From positions 4,586,114 to 4,650,113 of the forward strand of contig CM031861.1 of NCBI GenBank assembly GCA_018697195.1: a stretch of 64,000 nt of DNA, given 5' to 3'. A program made the translations under genes and the position numbers. The stretch is from Certhia americana (lineage: Eukaryota; Chordata; Aves; Passeriformes; Certhiidae). Of this stretch, positions 13,355 to 26,162 are shown one piece after another. The stretch's first letter is position 1; each line of letters starts with the position of its first letter. The notes beneath the pieces were generated by a model. The model was not told where the DNA came from. It saw nothing but the letters and a program-made list of their open reading frames with translations, and made no database searches.

Positions 13355-14219
13355 GAGTAACAGATAAAATTCCTCTTGTTTCTCCCTTTTTTTAATCCTT
13401 TGGGTTCTGTTTTCTTTTAGCAAGTAAAATATACATCTCCCAACGATGCAAAACAATTTAGTTGTAGATAACCCATTTCCACTGTTAAGCACTCTATAAC
13501 ATCATGATGATTTATATCTCAATTACTCAGGTAAAGAGAGGAAAATCTTGTGCTGCAGCTGCTGATGCATGGCAGACAATGTTTAATCCAAGTTTATCAA
13601 TTTATAATCAGAGCACCTGCTTACTCTGCTCCAGATAGCTATTTTCATGGATTTCCTTGAAAATTTTTACTGTTTGTTCCTTTGAAAAGACTTTAAGAAA
13701 CTTTGTTGAAGATTAATTTGAATTACTGTTCAATTTAGTGTAGCAATGATCAATTGAACATGTTGAATTTAAATGTGCATGGCATGAACATGGCTATTTT
13801 CAGTAATTTATACAGAGTATAGGAGCTGGAATAGATATCATGTCAAAATCTGTTGAGCGCTAAATTATTCTTCGAGACTCTTTTGTTTAATATTAAAAAT
13901 AGTTCTTGAAAAACCTGAGTAATCATAGCAGTAACTTTTTTTAATATGATTAGATGATTTACAAATCCATTTTGGAGAAACTCCTGCACTGCACCTGTAC
14001 TATACAATATAAAGTTCACAAAATTGGTCAGCTAATTTATCCATTTTCTAATCTAATTTGGACTTGATTGCTTTGTTGTCTATAATTTCTAAATTTTCTT
14101 TGAAAGATTTGAAGATACAACTCTACTCCAGCAGTTTCTGAACAAACCTGACATTTCTTGCAAGTAGTTACATGGTTTGGAGGAAAGTCTGAAGACTAGA
14201 GGGGAGAATGTTATTCTTT
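13355..14219. other. AT-rich noncoding DNA, nothing recognised
   Basis: No exon or repeat family is recognised in this stretch. Confidence 0.55.
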
Positions 14220-14532
14220 TGATGTGGTTTTAAAACCAGCTGAAATTTAAGCACCACACAGCTGCTCCCTCAATCCTCCCTTTCTCCTCTCCTCACCGCG
14301 CAGTGGAACGGGGAGGAGAATCAAAGTCAAACTTGTATGTTAAAAACAGTTTAATGGTTGAAAATACAGTAAAATACAGTAAATAAAAGTTAATTATGAA
14401 AAGGAGAAACAAGCAATTAACAATGCAATTGTTCACTTTCCTGAACACAGACTGGCCAACCTTCTGGGTAACTCAGTTTATACACTGGGCATGGCATCCT
14501 ATGGTGTGGAATATCCTTGTGGGAATTACAGG
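14220..14532 (-). mobile_element. ERVL-type LTR fragment, minus strand
   Basis: On the minus strand the order is that of a common avian ERVL LTR. A 'ggatattcca' block comes first, then a TATA box within 'cagtgtataaactg' (around 14,476-14,489), an ATTAAA poly(A) signal (14,350-14,355), the 'gagcagctgtgtggtgctt' block (around 14,250) and a CA end at 14,220. Most of U3 is missing at the right side, where CR1-like sequence begins, so this is a truncated copy. No matching target duplication could be found because one end is lost. Confidence 0.75.
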
Positions 14533-14535
14533 CCA

Positions 14536-14606
14536 TTCATTTAAGAGTTGGAGTCAACAGTCCATGTGGGTCCTTTCCAACTCATTATATTCTGTGACAT
14601 CTGTGA
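14536..14606 (+). repeat. CR1 LINE 3' tail fragment
   Basis: The segment contains the end of a CR1 3' UTR: 'gagttgga', 'ccatgtgggtcc', 'tttccaactca' and a closing 'attctgtgacatctgtga', which resembles the CR1 (ATTCTGTG)n tail. Only about 70 bp is kept. It abuts the LTR fragment to its left, so one element probably truncated the other. Confidence 0.75.
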
Positions 14607-16769
14607 ATTATCTTGATACCTAGCTCAGAAGAAAGGGTGAGCCAGTAATCAGGACAGTGAGGGACGCAGAACATTCTTAGATCTGAGGATATGAGAGACA
14701 CATGTTTTTAAACCTTAAAACTTCATTTTAAATGCTTTTTATTTTTAATTTTTTTTTACCTTTTTTTTTTTTTTTAATTTTACTTTTTATCTTTTAAGCC
14801 CTTGCAGTACATCTGGCAAATGAATAGTAAGTTCTCATCAAAACTAGTGGGTGAAAACTTCGTGTGCTCACTCTGGAAATCCAATTTCTGGTGGAGAACC
14901 ACTAAGCCAGATTTAGGCCTCTGACTGAGTGCTGTGTATCCTGACAGTTCTGCCTTTTGATGTCTTAATGCTACTTTAGCACCATTTGAAAGTAGCTTCT
15001 TGAGAACCTGGCATGAGTAAAGGTTGTGTATTTCTTCAGCTTCTGGGAGTTTAGCTGATGTGGAATGACACAGACATACACTTTAAAATACTCTTGCAGT
15101 GTCCTTGCTTAGCTTGCAAAATGTTTCATGATCTTCTGGTAAAAAGGCTAGCTCTTGGCTGCCAGTTCAGTAGGAAATTACTTTTGTGACTGAACAGAAT
15201 TGCAGATGGTCGATGAGCTAATTAAGTTAGCTGCTTCCATATTGACCCACCTTTCAAATAAAATGTAAAAAAGAATGATGGTGCAAGATGCACTCAAAAA
15301 TCCATAACTTTGGTAGAAGTTGAAGTGATTGAGCTTCTCCATCTACAAAAAGGGAAGTACCCACTGTGATTGTGCTTATATACAGCAACACTTCATTTGC
15401 ATCAGAGAAAGGTGTTTGGTTTCTGACTCTCCTCAGCACTCTGCACCTCTCCACTGGCAACAGATCTTTAAATAAGATTAAACTGCTGATAGAATGTATT
15501 ATTTAAAGAGAAGGTGGAAATGAGCACCACCTCAGTGCTTCCTCTAGTAAATTCTTGATTTTTTTTTAAGCGCATTTCATTTTTACATCTATAAGTAAAT
15601 TCTACTATAAGTTTGTACATTTATGAATAATACTGCTAGCTTACTGTGGTTCTCAGTCTCAGGAGCGCCCCATATTTAGCCAAAGAGTAAATTTTGATTT
15701 CTTCTATCTAACTATACATTTCAGGTGTTGGAATAAATTCAGCAAGGTAGTAATTATCATAATATACAATAATGAATTCTGTAACATGTCAGACGCAGAT
15801 ATGGTTTACCAGATACACAAACATGCAGCCTATGCATAACTACTGCTCAAAATAGTTTCCTCATTAGGAAGCAACATTCCTCAATGAAAGAAATGTACAA
15901 TATCAGGTCCCACAAGTTCAATGGCATTCACTGATCTTGTTTTACTGAAAAATATAAGCATCTCCTTGTTCTGAATTCTGAGGCTTAACAACTGTATCTG
16001 TAGCAGGTGAGTAAAACCTGATCCTTAATTGCTCTGCAAGCTTTGTGAAACAAGACTGTATTTTCTATTTTCTTCCCAGTTCCAGGTCCTTCCTATTAAT
16101 AATTTTTTCTATACCTTGTGAGAAGAATCCAGTTAACTGAAATGTGGTTAGAAAAAGCAAAACCTAGGAATCTTTTAGCCTGGATCCAAATTCTTTTGTT
16201 TTTTTCTCATATGTCTTCATCATAATGTTATATATTTCACAGAAATTATTTTTATAGCTATTAATTTTGTTACATTATGTTTACCCTACTATCCTAATAT
16301 TTGCCAAAAAAAATCAAATAATATATATTAAAATTATATTTTATCCATAAGTACATATTGCATTATACAAAGGAAGAAAATAAAAATTCCTGATCAGATA
16401 TTTTTGCAGTCATTCAAACAGTCATCATCTCTGTCATAACTGAAGATATGTTTCTAGAATAGATGATTCTTGTCAGGGCAGCTGTTGGAGACAAAAGGAA
16501 ATGAAATGCAGTTTTATCTTTTGGGGGGATAAAGAAGCAGCTATTTTATTTCAACTTAAAATTCATCTTGCTGCCATTATGCTAATACAAAGGACAATGC
16601 TAAATTACAGCTTGATGAAATTTCTGTGAAATATTTTTGGTGTTACTGAAGTCATTAATAAATATAAATAAACACGGTTGGAGAAAATACCAGTCTTGAC
16701 TCTTAAGGTCTTGACATAGGCTATTGTGTGTAATTATGATGTAAAAATGGCTTATCCTACTTGTGCCAG
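14607..16769. other. AT-rich noncoding DNA, nothing recognised
   Basis: No supported gene or repeat family. A T-rich stretch (14,740-14,780) and AT-rich tracts near 16,310-16,345 are the only simple patterns. Confidence 0.55.
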
Positions 16770-17219
16770 TGATGCCTTAGGTTTTAGCTATTATATTTTT
16801 TAGGCTCTCTGCTGTTTCAGTGAGTAGTTTTAGGTTTCATATTCAGTGCTGCTAAGCTCTCTTCACAGAGTAGATAGACAAAAGAATTCCTTCTAAAGTT
16901 TGATATCAAGGACAACTTCCAGGTCCAAGAACGAAAACAACGGTGCAGTGAGAAGAAAAACGAGGAGGATGGAACTTCATAACCTGAAGCTATGGTTGGA
17001 CAATTGAGTCTAATATGCTGATGGACCAGAACTTATAAAAATGTGAGACCTTGTGACCCGGGGGGCCATTTTTGTGACCACTTTGGGGTACATCTTGGGT
17101 GTGGTCCAGCTGGACTCTTGCACAGCCCAAGAGTACTCATTGAGAGCTTTTAATAAATCCCCACTTTATCCTTTTGCCCTGTCTAGTCTCTGTTCCAGGT
17201 CAGCCTCCAGAAAGCATCA
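16770..17219 (+). mobile_element. Solo LTR, TGATGCC family, copy 1
   Basis: The 450-bp element starts TGATGCC and ends AGCATCA, giving near-perfect terminal inverted repeats. It has a TATA-like TTATAAAA (17,033-17,040) and an AATAAA poly(A) signal (17,155-17,160), followed by a short U5 with 'ctctgttccaggtcagcctcc'. It is clearly related to the copies at 24,485-24,932 and 30,855-31,301. I see no convincing target-site duplication (left flank gccag, right flank ctaat). No retroviral genes lie next to it. The orientation is set by the TATA and AATAAA order. Confidence 0.8.
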
Positions 17220-20200
17220 CTAATTATCTGAGGTTGTATCCAGATCAGTTGCTGCCTCATAAGTACTGAACTCAAAGTAGACTTGAAACAGAGCAAAAGG
17301 TGGAGGTTCTAATAGAAAGCTTTATGTATGTCACACAGCAGATAGCTTTCATTCAGGTGGGTTGTGTAAAGGCATATCTACATACATTACTTGATTTAAT
17401 ATTGCTTCTCCTACCTGGTTGTATGGCTGTTTAGGTCTTTCATCTTTTCTGTGAAACCACAAAGGTCACTAAGCTTCTAAACAAGCATAAATCTGATGTT
17501 CTTGCCCCAGTGGGGGCAAATGTTTTGGGTTTTTTGGCCAATCAGTACTTTTCTTTTTATGATATTAACCATGAAAGCTTTGATGTCAGTCACTGCTCAC
17601 ACATTGGATCCTCTGTGTTTGGGGGTTATGATTTTCTTATTACCATTTGCTATTGCTTTTAAAACACAGGCAAGGGTGGTGGTGAAAACCCACTAAGAAT
17701 GGGGGATGGAAAGTCTGATCCTGTGTTTCCTCATGGGCCCCCCCCATTCTGTTGGATTACAGTTGAAATTTGAGGTTCTGTAAGAATTTTCACAAGCCTT
17801 TCTGTGTTCTGACAGTTGATACTGGAAAAATTATGATGCTTAGAATCTATTCCATGTATAGCTACTCAGTGATTTGTATGCAAGACGAATTCTGGATATA
17901 ACAAGACCTAAACTGAAAAATAATAAAATACACCAGCATTGTAACTAACATGTGCAGTCAGCACTAAGAGAAGTATGTGTCAATAAAATGAGACTGAGAG
18001 CAGATTTGTCTCTGAATTTCATTGTGGAAAGACTAACAGGCATAAAGAAACATTGGTATGGAAAGAAGGAATAACCATCAAAGAAATTAGTCTTGTGGAT
18101 CATGTTTTTTATGACAGAAATGCATTCAAATAAGACAAAAAATTTACCCGTGAATGAGAGAAGAACTACACATTGTAAAGGTAGGTCACAGTAGCTATAG
18201 ATCTATACAGCTCAGGATCAGTCTGCCTATGGTAACTGTAAAATTTTATTTTAACTTTTCATAATACCATAGACTCAATTCTCAGTTTGTCACTGAATTT
18301 CGACTTACATATAAAATGGAATGTTTCTTCCTTTTAACCACAGGTCAAGGCATTAAAATAGCCTGGACTGTGCTGTGTTGAAACAACAGAATTATTGAAT
18401 ATAAAAAGTCCTTGAACAGAATCAAATTTAAGCTATGATTGAAACATATTTTGCCCTTTACTCTTGATAGCATATGGCCATGCTCTGGAATTTCTAGTTG
18501 AGTAATAAATTATAAGTGTGTGCATATATCTGAAACAACCATATCAAAAAAATCAAATGTATGGCAAAAGAGAGCAAGTAAAGAGTATTTAATAATATTG
18601 CAGAAGATTACCAGAAGATTTTAAGGGTGAATAAAAATGCAGAAAACAAAGGTGAAAGATGACAGGAAGATTTCAGAAAGGGATAGGGTAAAAATAGGAA
18701 TCCTATGAGCAACAAAGGTCAGCAATGGAGACAGCCAAGTCTCTGATCAATAGCAGCACTAATATACCAACAAATGAAATTGGAGTGCTAAGAAATTAAA
18801 TGAATTCTGTTTCAATGCTTGCAAAGGCAAGCAAGAGTGAATGCCAGACCAGTCATAAATTCCCTCAGAGTGAGTAACAGTACTGAATAAAACACAGGTT
18901 GTGCAAAAAGAAGCGCTTTAGAAATTACAATCTCTGAACCTGTGAGCTAGCTGGACTGCAGAGCTAAAGCTTGTGTGCCTGCTCCAGAGCTGAGCAGAGC
19001 ACAGCTAGGGGAACCTTTGTCCTTTTCTTGATAATTTTTATTTTTCTCCTCCCTGGAGGGAATGTCACTGTAGTAATTGAGAGGAGGTTCTGCAGGGTCT
19101 GTTTCTGAGCAGGAAGGAACACTTTTATCCTCACTTGGTTTTTATATTTTATAGAGAAGTACTTAGGATTTTTTTCTAATAGAGTAGTTGTGCCAAATAT
19201 GTTATTGCTGTAGCTGTGCCACACCTGGTGGGTGCTTAGTTTGGGCAGTTAGAGAACAGAGAAATCTCTCCAGGGAAGTAAAGGAAATGTGGCATATTTT
19301 GTCTGAGAGAGAAATAGGGCAGTTGAAGATGAATAACCAAGTGGGAGTATGAGTGTGTGTTGAATACAGAATAGAAAAACTTGAATAAAAATGAAGTAGA
19401 AATTCAGAGAGGTAGAAAATGTATTGATAAATTAGGGAAGGGTAAAAATGTTCTGCAAGTTAAATGGCTTCCTTAAGAAAGAGAAAATAGTAGGAACAGA
19501 GGAAACGTGGAATACTTTTGGAACATGATACAGGCTTTCTGCTGAAGCTCAGAGACAGGCTATTCACTTCCATTGCTTTTCACCCTTCTTGTTCTTTAGG
19601 AACTGAATTAGAACTGCTCTGGCTTGGGAGAGATCCTGGTGATCTGCAGTTGTTCATTAACAGCCTTCCAAGTCTTTTGCTTTTCATGACTGTCTGCGGA
19701 GAAGTGCAATAACGCTTGAAGCATTAGCTTTAAAAGCACTGCACTACCACCTCTGGTGGAGAGGATTATCAAAGGATTTAAATACATTCACCAGCAGCAG
19801 TTACGAATGAAGCCATAGAATTCATCTTATATCCTTTTCTGTAAAGAAGATTTTGTAAGTTATCTGTGAAAGAAAATATAAAATACTTAAGTTTTAAATT
19901 GTTTCCCACAAGTGAAAAATATATAAATTTACTAATAAAACTAGTGATGAAATATAAATTCAAAATAAATCTTCATGGTTTTTTCTCTGGAGAAGATGTG
20001 GCTTCATCTAAATAAGTCTATCCATGCTTTGATCAGACATTTAGGGGAGAAAATCTTATCCAGCTATTTGCTTGCACTCAAGAACTTCCAAAACTTCTCT
20101 TCTGAAATTTCAGTTTACAATCTGCTGTATATGGAATTAGAAATCTTCATAGATCTTTCAGACAGTCTGGAATTATTGGATGGATCCTGATGTCTTGTAA

Positions 20201-20612
20201 CTGTATTTGGTTAGAGCGCTCACAGAGGAAATATATTTGGCTTTTTGAGTGTGTGGGTGGGAGGGGAAAAGAGATGTCACTTTCTGGTTTTTACCTCTTA
20301 ATCCGTTGCACAATTGGAAACGTAAGACATAGCCAGACAAAGCTTTACCCACAGAACATTAATTAAAACATAATAAAATGGGTGGTTCTTCATCATAAAT
20401 TTTTTGATAGTGGAAGCAGACAGAGCAATCTCATGGCATTGTTAAACACTTCAAACTGTATCACAAGGCAATCTTGTGTAGTGTGCATCATTAGCATGTT
20501 TGTCATCATAAACAGCAAATTAAGCAAGTAGTGTATTTCCATCCATTCAGACCACAAGGTGTGAATATTTTATATATTATATATATATATTAAAGAAAAA
20601 TGTATACATATC
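17220..20612. other. AT-rich noncoding DNA, nothing recognised
   Basis: There is no gene or repeat family I can name. A short (TA)n tract lies at about 20,572-20,590, immediately before the next LTR. Confidence 0.55.
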
Positions 20613-21331
20613 TGTTGGGGGTTGGGTTGATTTCTTATAGAATTTTTTCCCAGAAGTTGCTAAGAAGCTAATGGCTGGGTGCTTTTCGGTACTTATGGGT
20701 GCTCGGGAACAAACAAAGGAAGCAGCTGAGGCAGAGACATTGATTCCACTTCGCTCGGGAGCAGTTTTCTGCTCTGGGGGGGACGGCCAGGGCTGCTCGT
20801 CTCGGCGAGGCGGAGAGCTCTCACTTTTCCCTTCACCTCGGACTCCGTGGGACCACCGTCTCTTCGTGTGTCCCCCGGGATTTTGGGAACCCGTTTCCTC
20901 CCTGCCCTGTACCCACGGTTTCTTCAGTTCTGCTTGAGGTCTCCCCACGCTGTGTTTCTACAGCCCCTGCCAGCCGGGACACTTTTTTTTTCCAACAGCT
21001 CCAGCCACTGTGAACCCTCGGAATCATCTCACCCTTCTAGAGCTGCCGCTAGCCTATTTGCTTGTGACGGTACTGAGGGGGGTGGGGGGGTGTTACCAGA
21101 GGAAGAACTGTGACTGACTTGTTGTTTTGGTTTTTTTTTTTCCCCTCCTCTAGTTCTGTTTGTTGTCAATATTGTAATTATTGTTAATTTACCTTGTTAG
21201 ACTAACTAGTAAAGAACTGTTATTCCTACCCTCCTTATCGTTGCCTAAGACCTCTCCTCAATTTTGGAATTATAACAAACCCCAAGGGAAGTTTCCCTTT
21301 TCTTTGGTCCCTGTCTTTCCAAACCAAGACA
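20613..21331 (+). mobile_element. Solo LTR with 5-bp target-site duplication (ERVL-like)
   Basis: The 719-bp element starts TGTTGGGGGTTGG and ends CCAAACCAAGACA. A perfect 5-bp direct repeat ATATC flanks it (20,608-20,612 and 21,332-21,336), which fits an ERVL insertion. The left half is GC-rich (20,690-21,100, with runs of G near 21,070-21,092). The right part holds the T-rich 'ttgttgtcaatattgtaattattgttaa' -type region that many avian ERVL LTRs carry before the R-U5 end, which is the reason for the plus orientation. The poly(A) signal is not intact, so it may be inactive. Open frames up to 123 codons inside are not genes. Confidence 0.8.
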
Positions 21332-21336
21332 ATATC

Positions 21337-24300
21337 TATGTTAAAACTCTTACTTTTAGCAACAAAAATAGCACCAAGCTTTGATTAAACACCCTAGGCA
21401 ATGTTGAGTCTTGCTCATTATTTTGTAAAGTAATAAAAAACTGCTCTTCAGTGAATGAAATCTGACCTGATATTGAGAAATCAAATATGGTGGGAAAAGA
21501 GTATTGTGCTTTGCTGGTGCTGAACTGCATTTTTTTTAAATTGTTGAAGTTTAAACTTTTGACTCCTGGAATGCAGAGAACTCTGTGCCAGTCATCTACA
21601 GTTGTATTTGATTGTACTTGTCATCTAGATTGTACTTGACAAGAGACTTGGGACTCTAGAAAATGAAAGCTCTTGTCTGGAGTCAGTCTGTCTAGTGTGT
21701 GTGAAATGGGTTATCCTCTAGAGATGCTTCATTGCCTGAAGCAGCTACAGGGAAGGTTTAGACTCTCCTTCAGGTGTTTATAAAGGTGTCTCCACTGAGC
21801 TAGGATGAATCTCTCAATAATATCTTTGGAATAAGAGAAACAAAGCAACCCTTGCCATTACAACTGCTACCTTGCTTCATATTGGTAGTCTTTAAGGATT
21901 GCTAAATACATTTGGAGGATTACACCAGATGAAGATAAGTAAATAGTTCTGGGGTTATTTTATTATTATCAGTTGCACTAAATTAATTTTTCCTCATTTT
22001 ACATGAAATTTTTTAATTCCTTTACTATTTTGTCTCTGATTTTTTTTTTCATCTGTCTTGGTTTCCTTTCCTATCCTTCTTTTCTTACTCTATCCTTCCT
22101 TTTGATTCCTTGCTGGAACATCCAAATTGGTGTTTTAATCAGTGAAGAACTGCAACATAAAACACAATCTTTCATCTGCAGAATCACAGATGCATATGTG
22201 CTCTGGAGGAGATTGATAAGAAGACTTTGGATACTGTTCCAGGCGCTGTTTAAATAATGTGAATATGTGTGCAGCTAACAAATATTTGTGTGTCCTGGGC
22301 ATCAAGAGGAGAAGGAGTTCATTGTGCAGTATTTCTTTCCCTAAGAACAGATGAAAAGTCACTGTTTTTAATATTTCAATTTTCCCAGCACTGATGCTGG
22401 GAATTAATTTGTGTTATGTTATTTTGGACATTATTTTCTGTGTAAAAATGTTTATTTCATCCCTGTTTTCCTATACAATTTTTTTTCTGACAGTTGAGCT
22501 TCTAGCTTCAGTTTTCTTCACACAACATTATTTGGGGGACTACTGCCCCTGACACATACTAATGTCTGTCAAACTCTTGATTTATTCTGCAGTCTGAAAC
22601 AGTTTGAGCTCCACAGTCTGCCAGCATTAGCAGAGTGCCATGGACTCCCTTTCCAAGGAACTGTCACACTATATCACTCACTGCTCTCAGTCAGACACTT
22701 CCCATATTATCATCTCCTTAGAGCTTCCAGTTGGCAGCACTGGGCTCTCAGCACCGGAGACTCCAGAGAAAGAAAGAGGCAGTAAAACCTTTGCCAATTT
22801 TTTAAAAATAAAGAATCCATAGCTGAAGTGAACAGTAAAGCTCCACTTGGGTAATGAGTAAACGTTCATTCAAATGTAAAATTTGTTGCCTCACTCTATT
22901 TGTTATTGAAGTTGATTGGTGCAACTTAGCTCTTCCAAAATGAAGTATGGTATATGTCAACAGACACAGAAGAACTGGGAAGATGACCATAATTTTGCAG
23001 AGTTGTAACTTGTGTTTGATATTCAAACATAATGGCATACACTTGAAGAGCTGGGTAATGAAAAAGAAGAAATGTCTTCAACAGTGGCCAAAATCTGTGA
23101 TATTGTGATATAAATATCTCACCAATTCAAAAGGAGCTGGTCCACCCAGAGGCTGCTGACGTTTATGTATTTTACACTGTCATCACGTATTGTTTGTGTA
23201 CTGCATTATTTCTGTCCTTCCAAAATTTTTCAGAAAGGCTGTGGCCTTCATTGGGGAACAGAAAATTCACCTCTGCCATTTAACCTTGAAAGCATTTTTG
23301 TGAGGCTTAATTATTTTAAGGCCTGATCAATACAGTAAATTGAATTTTGCTGATTCAGATGTCAATCATATTAGTCGTGAAGAGTAACTCAACTTCCTTC
23401 TCAGCAAAGTCATTGTAGAACTTTTAAAAGCCCTGTTGCATAGTAATAAAAACATTGTTAAAAGTTAAGCCTATATTTGAAGTCTTCTTCAGTCATGTTA
23501 TTTTCTACCTCTGTTATAAGGACTTCAAGTCCCTTTATCTCTAAAATTTGCATTTTGATGATAGATGAGTAGGAAAAAAGTACTAAGGAAAAGTCTCAGC
23601 TTGGGGAATATATGCAATAAAGAGTCTTTTAAAGCTGGTGATAGTTACCCTTTTTTATTAGTGATGCAAAAAAAGAAGAAACACCCAAGAAAGTAAGAAA
23701 ATTGAGGTACTGATTTGGAAAGGTTCTGTTGAGTGATGAACTGTGCTGGAACTTCATATGCATACCAGCTCCTTTTTGGGACCTGGTTAAAGTGCAAGCC
23801 TTGATTAATGAAAATTTTTTAAAGATAATTCATTTAATAAATGGTCTTTCCCCTCTCCCCTCTCCCCTTAGGAGCCATTTGTCTTAGTTATCCTGTGGTA
23901 TGGAAGCTGATTGTGTTGAGTACAGAAGAAAACTTTGCAGACACCATATATCAAAATTGTTTACTGTTTCTAGGTAATCTTTAGGGGGACTTTCTTCACC
24001 AAAATTACTTGCAGTAACAAAGAGGGCTATTCTTTGTCTCCTACAATTCATTTTCCTCTTATAATTACTTAATTAAGCTAACAATTCAAAATATATGGGG
24101 TCAAGCCCTCCAGTATGAATTGGTTGTGCATATGTTTCAAAGGACTTGAAATATGACATCTCGATTTTATTGATGCTTTGGATAAAATAGGTCTAAAAAT
24201 AGTATCTATGCTGCCAGATCATGGCTGAAAGGACATGACTTGGTATAAAAAAAGGAAAGAAAAATGTTTCTGAGGGCATCACTGTCTTATGATAAATATT

Positions 24301-24484
24301 GTGAGAAGAACTGGAGAATTCATCTGATAAAAGTCAGACATCTCAATGTCATTATGACAGTGGGGGGGTTGCCTCTTGTGTGAATCAGCACATACAAGTA
24401 ACCTGGGCAACTATCAAGCAAAGAGTAGATTTTTTTTATTGCCTCTTTAACAACACCAGGTGGCAGAGACACCAGAATTCCTAT
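21337..24484. other. AT-rich noncoding DNA, nothing recognised
   Basis: No exon or repeat family is recognised. A short pyrimidine repeat (three units of ccctctc-like sequence) lies at about 23,848-23,868. Confidence 0.55.
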
Positions 24485-24932
24485 TGATGCCTTAAGTTTG
24501 AGCTTTTATATTTTTTGGATTCTGTGCTTGTTTGGTGGGTAGTTTTAGGTTTCATATTAAGTGCTACTAAGCTGTCTTTAGAGAGTAGATAGAAAGAACA
24601 ATTCCTTCTCTAGCTTGGGATCAAGGACAACTTTCAGACCCAAGAACAAAAACAACGGTGAAGTGAGATGGAAGAACAAGGAGGATGGAGCTTCATAACC
24701 TGAAGCTGTAAGTGGACAATTAACTCCAATGTGCTAATGGACCAGAACTTACAAAAGTGTGAGACCTCGTGACCAGTTGTCCATTCTGTGACCATTTTGG
24801 GTGCATCTTGGGTGAAGCCCAGCTGGGCTGTTGTGCTGCCCAGGTGTGCCCACTGAGGCCTTTTAATAAATTCCTGCTTTATCCTTTTGCTCTGTCCAGT
24901 CTCTGTTCCAGGTCAGCCTCCAGAAGGCATCA
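24485..24932 (+). mobile_element. Solo LTR, TGATGCC family, copy 2
   Basis: The 448-bp element has perfect TGATGCC...GGCATCA termini, an AATAAA poly(A) signal at 24,865-24,870 and the same U5 as copy 1. It is closest to copy 3 on the opposite strand about 6 kb to the right. The two share 15 additional bases immediately upstream of TGATGCC (24,470-24,484), so the true element, or retained internal sequence, may begin further left. No clear target-site duplication was found. Confidence 0.8.
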
Positions 24933-25756
24933 CCATCAGGCTCAGCTAAACCCAGAGGGCAGCAGGGAAGGGAGGCCTGCTCCAACATAGCAAACAGTTT
25001 CCCACATGCACGGATTGTCTCCAGGCTGTGCTTTCATAATTCCTCTCTGTCCCAGCAGGAGGCTCAAACATGTCTGTGAGAGTGTTACCTCTACACAGGA
25101 ATTCTCCTTCTCAAAACAGCCAGAGTAAGAACCTACATCCCATGCCACTCAGGATTGTCCCACCACTGGGGCAGACCTCTGGGCAATCTTTCTGGAAATC
25201 TCAGCCCTAATTCTGAATGTGTTGTTGATTGTACAGAGGAGACATAGCAGAATTATCAAGAAAACATGGTGTTTTTAACACTTAGAGGGCACGAACATTT
25301 TCAAAAAATGATGTGTCAGACCTGAAGGGGAGAAGGAGGTGAATGGCTGGGAAAGATCATTCCCTGCTGTTCCCCCAACAGATTGAATGCAATTTTTACT
25401 AAACCCCTGGAAGTAGCAGCTGAGATCAGGACAGGCAAACAGCAACAAATATATCCTAAATAATCTTCATTGCCTTTGATGTTATCTTTATATAAGCTGG
25501 TACCACAGCGTATATCAACAAAGCAATCTTGGTTTGTGCGCCCGATCCAAAAAAGATTCATCTTGTGGGCAAATTGCCCAACATCTAAGGACAAGTATAC
25601 AAGAGTCAGTGCCACATATATATATTCAGTGCACAATATACAAATGTTTTGGACAAAATAGTTATTTTTTCACTTTCTCTCTCATGCCCCTTTAGTTGGG
25701 AGACAATTTTTTCATTGTTTAGGACCATTTCAAGAGGTGAGCATTCTAAAATGAGT
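24933..25756. other. Noncoding DNA, moderately GC-rich at the left, possible unrecognised repeat
   Basis: The first 300 bp are GC-richer than the surroundings and may belong to an LTR-related element that I cannot name. The rest is ordinary AT-rich sequence. No gene is supported. Confidence 0.4.
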
Positions 25757-26162
25757 TGTGCCCCCTTATAGCTTTAACCAATCCCTTCCCACCAATAAGG
25801 AGAAATGAATGAAGTAGACCTAAGTGAAAAAAAAAATAACAGCTGACTAGAAAGACTGTTACTTCTTTAAGCCAAATCAACAGTAAAGATGTTTCTTTTG
25901 GAAACAAAAGAAAACTCAAAAGGACACCCTCTACCTGTGCTGCCTCTGCTCTACAGCAGAAGCCAAGAAGCAAGAAAGGCAAGACACAAGACACAGCCAA
26001 GAGGAGAGAGAGATATCCCTGAGTGCTCCTCCAAGCTTAAAAAGCCCAGGGCATCCCCTGCCCCTCTATTCTGTTTCTCAGCTACAGGCTCTTAAAGAGC
26101 CAGTAACAATTTTGGGTACAGTTATAGATGGAATACAATAATTTTTGGGGTTACCTAGGACA
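25757..26162 (-). mobile_element. Probable LTR, minus strand
   Basis: On the minus strand the element starts TGTCCTAGGTAACCCC at 26,162, the typical beginning of an avian ERV LTR. It runs through a 'ggctttttaagcttgg' TATA-like region (around 26,036-26,048) and probably ends GGGGGCACA at 25,757. No intact poly(A) signal is obvious. The flanks (right atagt, left tgagt) are only partly alike, so the left boundary is uncertain. Confidence 0.5.

Noticed and set aside
13055..13492. Repetitive 145-codon minus frame and 70-codon plus frame
   Set aside because: Both arise from the 9-bp minisatellite, whose unit length is a multiple of three, so open frames appear on both strands.
25540..25551. GCGCCCGATCC-like string near 25,538 considered as a retroviral primer-binding site
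   Set aside because: It does not lie directly after a recognisable LTR end and does not match a known tRNA-complementary site well enough.
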